A DNA stretch of 64,000 bases, taken from contig NZ_CH672376.1 in assembly GCF_000153105.1 (NCBI RefSeq), positions 3,540,025 through 3,604,024 on the forward strand, written 5' to 3'. How positions within the stretch are numbered: position 1 is the stretch's first letter; each line of letters opens with the position of its first letter. The translations under genes and the position numbers were made by a program. The notes under the pieces were generated by a model that saw nothing but the letters and a program-made list of their open reading frames with translations, was not told the origin of the DNA and ran no database searches. Source of the stretch: Blastopirellula marina DSM 3645 (GTDB lineage: Bacteria; Planctomycetota; Planctomycetia; Pirellulales; Pirellulaceae). This document shows positions 10,394 through 19,083 of the stretch, piece after piece.

Positions 10394-10407
10394 GCAAGCG
10401 GCGTGCC
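10394..10407 (-). promoter_or_regulatory. Candidate sigma54 promoter of the nitrate operon
   Basis: Minus-strand GGCACGCCGCTTGC has the invariant GG, ten bases, GC of sigma54 -24/-12 elements and is close to the consensus TGGCACG-N4-TTGC. The predicted start near 10382 would have given a leader of about 90 nt to nrtA before the IS arrived. With the IS present, the promoter is now about 1.7 kb upstream. The 453 bp from 10298 to 10750 hold no other gene I can support. Confidence 0.6.
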
Positions 10408-10750
10408 GTCAGGCCAAAGCACGATTGGCAAATGACGTAAACCCAATCCATACGGATGCTTGTGACAGGTTCCCCACTCCCCTCGCAACAGGCGCGGTGT
10501 TGCCCGAATTGCGTTCATACCCGGCATGCCGTGCACTCCCGGGTTGCAATCTGCTAGGAGAAAATAGCGCATTCCCTGGCCACCCCTGATCACAGGGCGC
10601 TCACTGCTGTCGGCGTTTACGTCACGCTAGGCAAACTTCGAGGTCCGCAAAGATTTCCATCAATTTTCACCGTTGACATTTCCGAACCTTGCCATAGACG
10701 GCCAATTGGCATGGCCGCCCCGTCGTTTCCTTGCGAATCAGGTCATTTTC

Positions 10751-12322
10751 ATGTTCATCGACTCACAAACTCGGTTTTGGCTGCAAAACGCAGCCGTCGC
10801 TGGACTCCTGTTTTGGGGAAGCGGCCTGCAGGCGGAAGAGCCCTACTCCTTCGTCTCGCCGTCTGATTTGACGAGCGTCCATCTAGAAGGCGCCGCGACG
10901 GAAGCAGTCGCCGCCGACGCGATGGAGTCGATGGAATCGATGGACTACCTCGAGGCAGCCGCCGGCGATGCGATCGTCTGCGACGCCAAGAAAAAGAAAG
11001 AGTTAGCCGCCCAAGTTGCCGGCGCGTACAAAGGGGTCTACTACGAGAATAACTTTTCGTACCTGTGCGACCCTTGCTACGACGATTGGCATCTCGGCGA
11101 AAACATGAAGCGCATCTGCGTCGGAGATTGCGGCGTCTTTGATCTCGGCGGCGAATACCGAGCGCGCTACCATAACGAAAACAACTTCCGTGGACTCGGT
11201 CCCACCGGTCGCGACGACAACTTTTTGCTGCAACGATTGCGGGTTTACGGAAACTACCAAATCAACGACTGGGCGCGCGTTTATGCCGAAATGCTGCATG
11301 CGACCAGTGAATTTGAAGACTTCGCGCCGCGTCCGATCGAAGAAAACTATTGGAATCTGCAAAACTGCTTCGCCGACATCAAGTTCCTAGAAACTTGCGA
11401 AGGCGAATACTGGGCTCGTTACGGTCGACAGGAACTGCTGTATGGGGCGCAGCGCACCGTTTCGCCGCTTGACTGGGCGAACACGCGCCGCACCTTTGAA
11501 GGGGTGAAAGCCTTCTACCGCGGATCGGACTGGGATGTCGACGCGTTCGGCGTTCGCCCGATTTTCCCGACGCGAGACACCTTTGACACGCCCAACTACG
11601 ATCAGGCGTTCTACGGGATCTATTCCACTTATAAGGGCAAGAAGGACCAGACGCTCGATCTTTATTGGCTCGCCTACGAGAACACGGCGCGACCGTTCAA
11701 CTATCAGACGTTGGGTTCGCGTCTCAAAGGCAAACGAGGCGGACTACTTTACGAAGCGGAAGCGGCCGTGCAGTTTGGTACGTTCACCGACAACGATCAT
11801 AGCGCCGGCTTCTACACATTAGGTCTGGGACATGAGTTCTCGGACATCTGCTGGAAACCGACGATCTGGACCTACTACGACTGGGCTTCCGGCGACTCGA
11901 CCATCGGCAACGGTTACGATCATCTGTTCCCGCTCGCGCACAAATACTTGGGCTTCATGGACATCTTTGGTCGTCGTAATATTACGGACATCAACTTCCT
12001 GCTGACCGCCGCGCCCGACCCGAAACTGAAGCTGCTCGCTTGGTGGCACATCTTCAATCGACAAAATGATGAAGACGCCGCCTACAGCGTCGTCATGACT
12101 CCGCTGGGGACCAATCCGACGAATCCCTTCACCGGCGGATCCAAATATCTTGGCCAAGAACTCGACCTGATGGCGTCCTACTCGATCTCGGCTCACTCCG
12201 ACCTGGTGCTGGGATATAGCCACTTTTTTACCGGCTCGTTCTTCGAGAACGCCGCGAACCCCGACTTCCCTTACAAGGGTGACGCCGACTTCTTTTGGGC
12301 CCAGTACTCCCTGCGATTCTAA
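10751..12322 (+). CDS. Alginate-export-family outer-membrane porin
   Basis: A 523-residue secreted beta-barrel protein. I start it at ATG 10751 because the following residues form a signal peptide ending near GLQAEE; an in-frame TTG at 10673 would add an unlikely leader. From about residue 110 the protein follows the alginate-export/OprD-like porin pattern: GGEYRARYHNENN, LRVYGNYQINDWARVYAEM, WARYGRQELLYGAQR, and alternating aromatic strands to a C-terminal WAQYSLRF, typical of barrels. It lies between the nitrate operon and a two-component system, so it may be the outer-membrane entry route for nitrate. That is inference; the family name does not imply alginate here. Confidence 0.78.
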   Translation: MFIDSQTRFWLQNAAVAGLLFWGSGLQAEEPYSFVSPSDLTSVHLEGAATEAVAADAMESMESMDYLEAAAGDAIVCDAKKKKELAAQVAGAYKGVYYENNFSYLCDPCYDDWHLGENMKRICVGDCGVFDLGGEYRARYHNENNFRGLGPTGRDDNFLLQRLRVYGNYQINDWARVYAEMLHATSEFEDFAPRPIEENYWNLQNCFADIKFLETCEGEYWARYGRQELLYGAQRTVSPLDWANTRRTFEGVKAFYRGSDWDVDAFGVRPIFPTRDTFDTPNYDQAFYGIYSTYKGKKDQTLDLYWLAYENTARPFNYQTLGSRLKGKRGGLLYEAEAAVQFGTFTDNDHSAGFYTLGLGHEFSDICWKPTIWTYYDWASGDSTIGNGYDHLFPLAHKYLGFMDIFGRRNITDINFLLTAAPDPKLKLLAWWHIFNRQNDEDAAYSVVMTPLGTNPTNPFTGGSKYLGQELDLMASYSISAHSDLVLGYSHFFTGSFFENAANPDFPYKGDADFFWAQYSLRF

Positions 12323-12354
12323 ACCCAAAATTCATCTTCATTCACAGCGGATCA

Positions 12355-12398
12355 ACGCCCAGGGTTCTTCTCCAAGAACCGCTGGGCGTCTTCCTTTT
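12355..12398 (+). terminator. Rho-independent terminator after porin gene
   Basis: ACGCCCAGGGTTCTT (12355-12369) pairs with AAGAACCGCTGGGCGT (12374-12389) with one mismatch, followed by CTTCCTTTT. Confidence 0.85.
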
Positions 12399-12498
12399 GT
12401 CGCACAGATTGCCTGAAACTTGGGCAAAAACGGGCTTCTTGTCGATTCGACGTCATCTTCCGTTGGCTCGCAAAACGCGAAATATCAGGGGGATTCCC

Positions 12499-12519
12499 GG
12501 TGATTAAACAACAATCACC
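12499..12519. promoter_or_regulatory. Palindromic operator candidate next to sigma54 promoter
   Basis: GGTGATT, seven bases, AATCACC: a perfect 7-bp inverted repeat ending 5 bp before the -24 element at 12525. It is well placed for a regulator of the downstream two-component genes. Confidence 0.45.
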
Positions 12520-12523
12520 TGAT

Positions 12524-12540
12524 CGGCACGCGACTTGCAA
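12524..12540 (+). promoter_or_regulatory. Candidate sigma54 promoter of the two-component operon
   Basis: GGCACGCGACTTGC (12525-12538) has the GG-N10-GC spacing of -24/-12 promoters and is followed by A. It closely resembles the promoter at 10407-10394. The predicted start near 12550 is 58-70 nt upstream of the regulator gene. Confidence 0.6.
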
Positions 12541-12619
12541 CAGAAGCAATTCAAATAGGTCGTCTCGACGGAGACCGGTTTGAAATCTCTTGAGCGGAGC
12601 TGACGGAGTGCGACGTCCC

Positions 12620-14053
12620 ATGCGAATGCTAGTGATCGACGATGATCCTGGCGTCGCCATCATCGTTCAGGAAGCCCTCAGCGGTTTCGCCATCGAATTT
12701 CATTCGGCCGATTGCGGCGCTACCGGCCTGCAGTTGCTCGAGAAGCGGCGACCCGATGTCGTCTTGCTCGATCAGGTGCTGCCCGATTGCTCTGGAATTG
12801 AATTGATCGAAAAGATTCAGGCGATCGATTCGCGTCTGCCGATTCTATTCGCGACGGCGCGCTCCTCGAGCGATCTCGCCATCGAAGCGATGAAGCTTGG
12901 CGCTTTTGATTTTCTGACCAAGCCGTTTGCCCCAGAAACAATCGCCGAAAAAACGCTCGAAGCGATCGAGAGCCGGCATCTGATGTTGATGCCGGTGCAG
13001 TTACCTTCCCAAAGCGAAATCGCCGAAGGTGGGGATCGTCTGGTCGGCGCTTGTTCGGCGATGCAATCGGTCTACAAAGCGATCGGTCGGGCCGCAGCTC
13101 ACGATGTTCCGGTCTTGCTGCAAGGCGAAAACGGAACCGGCAAAGAGCTGGTCGCACGGGCCGTTTATCAACATGGACAACGTCCCGATCGCCCGTTCCA
13201 TAAAATCTCGTGCATTGACTTCACCGCGCATTGGCTCGAGAGCGAACTGCTGGGACACGAGCCGAATGCGATGCCCGGCGTGCTGAGCCGACGGATCGGT
13301 AAGTTTGAGCAATGCTCGAAAGGAACCATCCTGCTGGAAGAGATCGCCGCTATCCCGCACGCGCTGCAAAGCAAGTTGCTCCGCTACCTGAATGAGAAGC
13401 GGTTCGAGCGACTCGGTGGAGACGAAACGATCCAGAGCGACGTCACGATCTTCTTTACCACCAGTTACGACGCCGAAGAACTGGTCGCCGAAGGTCGCTT
13501 GAGACCCGACCTCTATTACTTGCTGAGCGGGTTTATCATCAAGTTGCCCCCGCTCCGCGAACGCGAGGACGATCTCCGGTTGCTGGTCGATCATTTTGTG
13601 GGTCAGTTCAGCCGCGTCGAACGAATCACCAATATGGGCGCGGTGCGTACGTCCGACGAAGCGTTGCGGCTGCTCACCGAATATAGTTGGCCCGGCAATG
13701 TCGCCGAACTACGGAGCGTATTGAGAAGAGCCATGATCGAATCCCAAGGCGCGGTTATCGCCGGAGACTATTTGCGCAAAGCGCTGCGTGAACACGGCGT
13801 CGATCGCACGCACGGCGAAGCGCTCGATACGAACTGGGAACATTTTGTTGACGAACGAATCTCCAGCAAGTCGAATGATATATATTCGGAGGCCGTGATT
13901 GAGATGGAGCGCCATCTCATCTCGCTGATCCTCCGGCAGACCGGAGGAAACCAAGCGCACGCAGCTCGTTTATTAGGGATCACCCGGACAAGTTTGCGAA
14001 AGAAAATCAACTATCTAGGCCTCGAGATCGAACAGTTTCTCGCGACGGCCTGA
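12620..14053 (+). CDS. NtrC-like response regulator lacking GAFTGA
   Basis: A 477-residue regulator with a receiver domain (phospho-acceptor Asp51), an AAA+ domain and a Fis-type DNA-binding helix-turn-helix at the C-terminus (GNQAHAARLLGITRTSLRKK). Walker A GENGTGKE is intact at about 169-176. The sigma54-contact loop GAFTGA is replaced by NAMPGV (216-221), and Walker B reads TILLEEI instead of the usual TLFLDEI. Classical sigma54 activation is therefore doubtful. The start could also be GTG 12608, which has a better-spaced GGAG. The kinase gene follows 21 bp later, so the two form a cognate pair. Likely targets are the flanking porin and nitrate genes. Confidence 0.85.
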   Translation: MRMLVIDDDPGVAIIVQEALSGFAIEFHSADCGATGLQLLEKRRPDVVLLDQVLPDCSGIELIEKIQAIDSRLPILFATARSSSDLAIEAMKLGAFDFLTKPFAPETIAEKTLEAIESRHLMLMPVQLPSQSEIAEGGDRLVGACSAMQSVYKAIGRAAAHDVPVLLQGENGTGKELVARAVYQHGQRPDRPFHKISCIDFTAHWLESELLGHEPNAMPGVLSRRIGKFEQCSKGTILLEEIAAIPHALQSKLLRYLNEKRFERLGGDETIQSDVTIFFTTSYDAEELVAEGRLRPDLYYLLSGFIIKLPPLREREDDLRLLVDHFVGQFSRVERITNMGAVRTSDEALRLLTEYSWPGNVAELRSVLRRAMIESQGAVIAGDYLRKALREHGVDRTHGEALDTNWEHFVDERISSKSNDIYSEAVIEMERHLISLILRQTGGNQAHAARLLGITRTSLRKKINYLGLEIEQFLATA

Positions 14054-14074
14054 TGACAATACCCCGTTGCCTGC

Positions 14075-16210
14075 ATGCCTACGCCCCCCTTCTCCGCTTC
14101 GACGCGCCGCTTGACCACGCTCTATATCGCGGCCCTGAGCATCGTCGCGCTCCTTTCGATCTCTGGCCAAGTTCTCGTCCAGCAATCCATTGATCGTCAG
14201 CAAGGGGACTCGACCCTTGTCAATATCGCCGGTCGACAACGGATGCTGAGTCAGCGAATCGCCAAATCGGCGTTGGTGCTGCGCGACCAACCTGATCAGC
14301 AAACCGAAGCGTTGCAACAATTGCGGGAAAGTCTGGACCTTTGGAAAGAGTCGCATCAACAGTTGCTCGACCGTGACGCGGCGCAAGCCATCGGCGCCGC
14401 CAACAGCTCGACAGTGCTAACGATGTTCGCCGCGATCGAGCAAGATTTTCGCGAAATCCAGACCTCGGCGCGGCGGCTCTTAGAATCGCCTGACGACGAA
14501 CAAATCGTCGCGCAGGCCGTCGCCAACATCATGCAGCGCGAGCAGCCGTATCTTCACGGCATGGATCGGATCGTCTTTCAGTATGACGAAGAAGCTTCGC
14601 TGCGCGTCGCTCGACTGCGACGGATTGAGTCGCTGCTGCTCGGTTTAACGCTCTTCGTCTTGCTGCTCGAAGGTTTGTTCATTTTCCGGCCGGCGGTCGG
14701 AGAAATACGCCGCAACCTCGACACGCAATCGCAGATGACCGAGCAACTGCAAACCGCGAAAGTAAAAGCGGAAGAAGCGAATCGCGTGAAGACCGACTTT
14801 CTCGCCAAGATGAGTCACGAAATTCGCACGCCGATGAACGCGATCCTGGGATTGTCGCAATCGCTGACCGAATCGATTCAAGATGAACGACAGCGACGTC
14901 AAGCGATCGTCGTCAACGATTCGGCGCGCTCGTTGATGTCATTGCTCAACGATTTGTTGGATGTCAGCCGGCTTGAAATTGACGCTCGCAAACCGGTTAC
15001 CGCCGAGCCGTTTCACCTGGCGTCGCTCATCCGCAGAACGCAGGAAATGTTTGCGTTGCAGGCGCAACAGCAGGGAATCAAGTTTCCGATCCAAATCGAT
15101 CCTGCTCTAGAGGTGATCGTGCTCGGCGACGAACTGCGTACGCGCCAGATCTTGACCAATCTGATCCAGAACGCTTTAAAGTTTGTCGACGACGGGTTTA
15201 TCGCGGTCGAAGCGACTACGTCGGCGGAGGACGAAACTTCCCTCTCTGTCAACATCGCCGTCCGGGATTCAGGGCCAGGCATTCCAGAAGATCAACTGGA
15301 ACGAATTTTCGACGCGTTTTCTCAGCTCGGCAATTCTTCGAATTCACAACGCGGCGTGGGACTAGGTTTGCATATTTCCAAACGCCTAGCAGGCGAGCTC
15401 GGAGGACGCCTGACCGTCCACAGCGAAGTCGGCGTCGGCAGCGAGTTTTGCTTGCAGCTTCGCTTCCATCGAAGTGATGCGATTTCGGCCAACGTTCCGG
15501 CCGTGCGGATGGCGAACCCGGATCTCAATCTCAAAATCTTGGTGGTGGAAGACATCGAAGCGAACCAACTTGTCCTGCAGGAGATGCTCGACAAGCTGGG
15601 TCTGGTCGCCGACTTCGCCAGCGATGGGCGTTCAGCGCTGCACGCATTGCAAATCTCTGCGTATGACGTGGTCCTCTTGGATCTCGAACTGCCCGACATC
15701 TCCGGACTCGATGTGGCTCGTCAAATTCGCCAAAAGTTTGACGTCGACAACTTGTGGCTCGTCGCGGTCACGGCGCATGCGGTCACGTCGTACAAGACCT
15801 CGGCGATCAAGGCCGGCGTCAACAAGTTTCTTACCAAGCCGATCGGATTTGACGAACTGCGAGTTTGTCTCGCCCAAGCGCCCGCTTCGAAACATACGCC
15901 GATCGAGATTACCGAAGGTCTGCGAATGAAGCTGATTTCGCTATTTCTAGAGCACTCTCCGGCGTCGATGAACGAACTTCGGCAAGCCTATCAAGACCAA
16001 GATCAGCGCCGCGTCGTCTTCTTGGCGCATCGCCTAAGAGGAATGCTGGTCTACTTTGATCGCCGCGAAACATCCAGCTTACTCGCGCAGTTAGATCGCG
16101 AAGATCTTGTACTCTCTAACGATCGCACCGCGGAGATTCTCCACGACTTAGAGATCTCTATCGCGCAGCTGCAACAAGACTTGAGCGCCCAACTCGCTGA
16201 GAGCCGCTAG
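14075..16210 (+). CDS. Hybrid histidine kinase with PilJ/NarX-like sensor domain
   Basis: A 711-residue membrane sensor. Membrane segments lie at about 15-36 and 185-206, enclosing a periplasmic helical domain. That domain opens with NIAGRQRMLSQRIAK (residues 50-64), the PilJ-family motif, which resembles the nitrate-binding P-box of NarX/NarQ. The cytoplasmic part follows: HisKA with His248 (SHEIRTPMN), HATPase with Asn366 and DSGPGIP, a receiver with Asp536, and a C-terminal HPt-like domain with His652 (AHRLRGM). The architecture implies an internal phosphorelay and then transfer to the adjacent regulator. Nitrate sensing is inferred from the motif and from the neighbouring nitrate genes. 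Confidence 0.85.
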   Translation: MPTPPFSASTRRLTTLYIAALSIVALLSISGQVLVQQSIDRQQGDSTLVNIAGRQRMLSQRIAKSALVLRDQPDQQTEALQQLRESLDLWKESHQQLLDRDAAQAIGAANSSTVLTMFAAIEQDFREIQTSARRLLESPDDEQIVAQAVANIMQREQPYLHGMDRIVFQYDEEASLRVARLRRIESLLLGLTLFVLLLEGLFIFRPAVGEIRRNLDTQSQMTEQLQTAKVKAEEANRVKTDFLAKMSHEIRTPMNAILGLSQSLTESIQDERQRRQAIVVNDSARSLMSLLNDLLDVSRLEIDARKPVTAEPFHLASLIRRTQEMFALQAQQQGIKFPIQIDPALEVIVLGDELRTRQILTNLIQNALKFVDDGFIAVEATTSAEDETSLSVNIAVRDSGPGIPEDQLERIFDAFSQLGNSSNSQRGVGLGLHISKRLAGELGGRLTVHSEVGVGSEFCLQLRFHRSDAISANVPAVRMANPDLNLKILVVEDIEANQLVLQEMLDKLGLVADFASDGRSALHALQISAYDVVLLDLELPDISGLDVARQIRQKFDVDNLWLVAVTAHAVTSYKTSAIKAGVNKFLTKPIGFDELRVCLAQAPASKHTPIEITEGLRMKLISLFLEHSPASMNELRQAYQDQDQRRVVFLAHRLRGMLVYFDRRETSSLLAQLDREDLVLSNDRTAEILHDLEISIAQLQQDLSAQLAESR

Positions 16211-16327
16211 TTTTTGAGGCCGATCGTGGGCAAATAGTTGACAAGCCGGCGCAAGCTGGATGAAATAGGCGACATCCTTCCTCCTGCCTCTTCGCGCTTG
16301 CCTTCCTTCGACGAGTTGTGACCGCCT

Positions 16328-19051
16328 ATGTTTCGCAGTAATACCTGCTCCCTGTCCCTCTTGATTCTGCTGTCGGCTTGGTCCGCCGAAATCATTCGCG
16401 CCGAACAACCATCTTCGCCGGTGATTCCCGCCTACGAACGCTTTTACGCCGCGGCCCCCACAGGCGACTTCGACGGGGGAAGACTACTCGTGAGCGAGCT
16501 GAACTGCGTCGCTTGCCACCAAGCGGATCCCCAGACGGTCGTCGCCCTTTCCAGCAAAACGGCGCCAGATCTTTCCGAAGTCGGAGCACGCGTTCGCTCT
16601 GATTACCTTGCTGAATATCTGTCGAACGTACACGGCGCCAAGCCCGGCACGACGATGCCGCAGCCGCTGCGTGATCTCTCTGCAGCGGAGCGCGCTCAAG
16701 CGATTGAGTCACTGACCCACTTTCTGGCGTCGACCGGCAGCTTTCGCGAGACGCGGCGGCGGGAAGCGTTGATCGCCCCCGGCAAGGCGCTCTTTCAACA
16801 GGTGGGTTGCGTCGGTTGTCACAATCCAGATCCCGGCCAAGGAGAATCCATCGCGACCTCCAAGCCGCTGGGGGATCTCGCGAAAAAATACTCCGTCGGT
16901 TCGCTGGCTTCGTTTTTACAAGACCCGCTTCAAGTTCGTCATTCGGGGCGCATGCCTAGTTTGAATCTAAGCGGCGAAGACGCGACGGCGATCGCCCAAT
17001 TTTTGTTGCCCGATCTCGATCCCTCTTTTCCGTCGAACCTGCGGTACAAGTACTACGAAACCAACCTCAAGACACTGCCGGACTTTGCAAAACTAGAACC
17101 AAAGCGATCGGGCGAAGTCGACGGCTTTTCGCTCTCCGTCGCCGCTCGTCAGAACCACTACGCGATTCAATTCGAAGGCTTGTTTGCAGCGCCGCGCGAC
17201 GGAGAATACGAGTTCTATCTAACCTCGGACGATGGAAGTCGTCTGTTGATCGACGGCCAGGAAGTAGTGCTCAATGACGGAATCCACCCCGAATCGACCC
17301 GCAACGGCAAAGTGCGACTGTCGACCGGCAAGCACCCGATCGAGGTTCAATATTTTGACGGCGGGGGACAGACCTCGCTGACGGTCGAATATCGCGGTCC
17401 GAAAATCTCGCGTCGTGAAGTCTTTGCGGAACTATCCCTGGAAGGTGCTGACGCCCAAGCGGCCGAAGCCCCCCCCTTTGTGGCCGATCCCGCTTTGATT
17501 GAACAAGGAAAACAATGGTTCGCCAAAGCCGGTTGCGCCAATTGTCATGCGATCGATGAGAAAAACCTGCCGCCGCCGACTTTCACGGCCAAGCAGCTCT
17601 CGGATTTGAATCTGACAGGCGGTTGTCTGGCCGAAACACCCTCTCCAAAATCCGCGGACTACCACCTGACCACTCAGCAGAAATCGGCGATCCGCACGGC
17701 GCTCCAGAAACTGCCGAGCGAAGCAACGTCGCCAGCGCTGACGATCCAGCGGACGATGACGCAGATGAACTGCTACGCGTGTCATGCGCGTGACGACATC
17801 GGCGGCGTCGAAGCGGCCCGTAATCCCTTCTTTGCGACCACCCAGCAAGAGATGGGCGATGAGGGGCGCATTCCTCCGCATCTAAATGGAGTGGGGGGGA
17901 AACTAAAAGCGGATTGGCTCGCTCATATCCTGAATGACGGCGCCAAAGATCGTCCCTACATGACGACCCGGATGCCAAAGTTTGGAGGCCGGAACGTTGG
18001 AAAACTGAAGGATCCATTCGAGCAGCTCGATTCGCTTCCCGCGATGGAAGTCGCCATCGACGATACGCCGGCGCACGTCAAAGCGATCGGACGGCACATG
18101 GTGGGGGACAAAGTCTTCGGCTGCATCAAGTGCCATACGTTCGACGGCGTCAAAGCCTCCGGCGTTCAAGGGATCGACATGACGCTGATGACCAAGCGTC
18201 TCGATCACACCTGGTTCCATCGCTACGTCGTTAACCCGCCTGGCTATCGTCCTGGTACGCGGATGCCGACTGCATGGCCGAATGGGCAATCGGTGATGAA
18301 GAAGATTTTGGACGGGAATACCGAGCAACAAATCGAAGCGATCTGGCGATTTCTCGCAGACGGAACCAGCGCCGCCAAGCCGTTTGGCGTCGGCGGTCAG
18401 GTGATCGAATTGGCCTCTTACGGCGACGCGATCATGTATCGCAATTTTATCGAAGGCGCCGGCCCTCGCGCTATCGGCGTCGGTTACGCCGAACATGGCA
18501 ACCTAGCGATCGACGCGAACGAAATGCGTCTGGCCATGATCTGGCAAGGCGCGTTCATGGACGCTTCGCGACATTGGAGCGGCCGCGGTCAAGGGTTTGA
18601 GCCGCCGCTGGGGGACAACATCTATAAGTTCGCCAGCGGACCCGACTTTTTCGCGCTTGCGTCAGAAACGGACGATTGGCCCCAGGGAGACGCCAAACCG
18701 CAGGGGATTCAATTCAAAGGTTATCGCTTGGACGAAACGCGTCGCCCTACGTTCCGCTATCACTACGACGGCGTCGATGTGAGCGACTTCTACGAAGCGA
18801 CTAAAAACGGCGACTTTCCGACCATAACGCGCACGATCCGCTTTGTCGGCAAGCCGAAAAGCCCGCTCTATTACCGCGCCGCCACCGGCGAGATTCAAGA
18901 CCTGGGCGATGGTCGCTACAAGATCAACAAAACGCTGACGATTCAACTGTCGCCTGGCGACGTTATTATTCGCTCCAACAAACAGGATTTGCTGATTCCG
19001 ATCCGTTTCCAGAATGGCGAAGCGACCATTCGTCAAACGTACGCTTGGTAG
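16328..19051 (+). CDS. Five-haem c-type cytochrome with PA14 domain
   Basis: A 907-residue exported protein with a signal peptide ending near IIRAEQ. Five haem-binding motifs are visible: CVACH (60-64), CVGCH, CANCH, CYACH and CIKCH, spread over the first two thirds. A PA14-like beta domain ([20 protein letters not shown] through [13 protein letters not shown]) sits between the second and third haems. The tail (from about residue 690) is rich in aromatic beta structure and contains no haem. Such multidomain cytochromes are common in planctomycetes, with periplasmic electron transfer as the general role. The donor and acceptor are unknown. The beta-propeller gene 32 bp downstream is probably a partner. 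Confidence 0.8.
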   Translation: MFRSNTCSLSLLILLSAWSAEIIRAEQPSSPVIPAYERFYAAAPTGDFDGGRLLVSELNCVACHQADPQTVVALSSKTAPDLSEVGARVRSDYLAEYLSNVHGAKPGTTMPQPLRDLSAAERAQAIESLTHFLASTGSFRETRRREALIAPGKALFQQVGCVGCHNPDPGQGESIATSKPLGDLAKKYSVGSLASFLQDPLQVRHSGRMPSLNLSGEDATAIAQFLLPDLDPSFPSNLRYKYYETNLKTLPDFAKLEPKRSGEVDGFSLSVAARQNHYAIQFEGLFAAPRDGEYEFYLTSDDGSRLLIDGQEVVLNDGIHPESTRNGKVRLSTGKHPIEVQYFDGGGQTSLTVEYRGPKISRREVFAELSLEGADAQAAEAPPFVADPALIEQGKQWFAKAGCANCHAIDEKNLPPPTFTAKQLSDLNLTGGCLAETPSPKSADYHLTTQQKSAIRTALQKLPSEATSPALTIQRTMTQMNCYACHARDDIGGVEAARNPFFATTQQEMGDEGRIPPHLNGVGGKLKADWLAHILNDGAKDRPYMTTRMPKFGGRNVGKLKDPFEQLDSLPAMEVAIDDTPAHVKAIGRHMVGDKVFGCIKCHTFDGVKASGVQGIDMTLMTKRLDHTWFHRYVVNPPGYRPGTRMPTAWPNGQSVMKKILDGNTEQQIEAIWRFLADGTSAAKPFGVGGQVIELASYGDAIMYRNFIEGAGPRAIGVGYAEHGNLAIDANEMRLAMIWQGAFMDASRHWSGRGQGFEPPLGDNIYKFASGPDFFALASETDDWPQGDAKPQGIQFKGYRLDETRRPTFRYHYDGVDVSDFYEATKNGDFPTITRTIRFVGKPKSPLYYRAATGEIQDLGDGRYKINKTLTIQLSPGDVIIRSNKQDLLIPIRFQNGEATIRQTYAW

Positions 19052-19083
19052 TCACCGGCAATCCCACCACGAGTTATATTTTT

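Noticed and set aside
10198..10593. 131-residue minus-strand open frame across the IS right end
   Set aside because: It straddles the IS boundary and the sigma54 promoter, has no recognisable domain, and would be a product of the insertion.
10673..10701. Sigma70-like promoter before the porin
   Set aside because: The TTGACA is good, but no acceptable -10 hexamer is found at 16-18 bp spacing.
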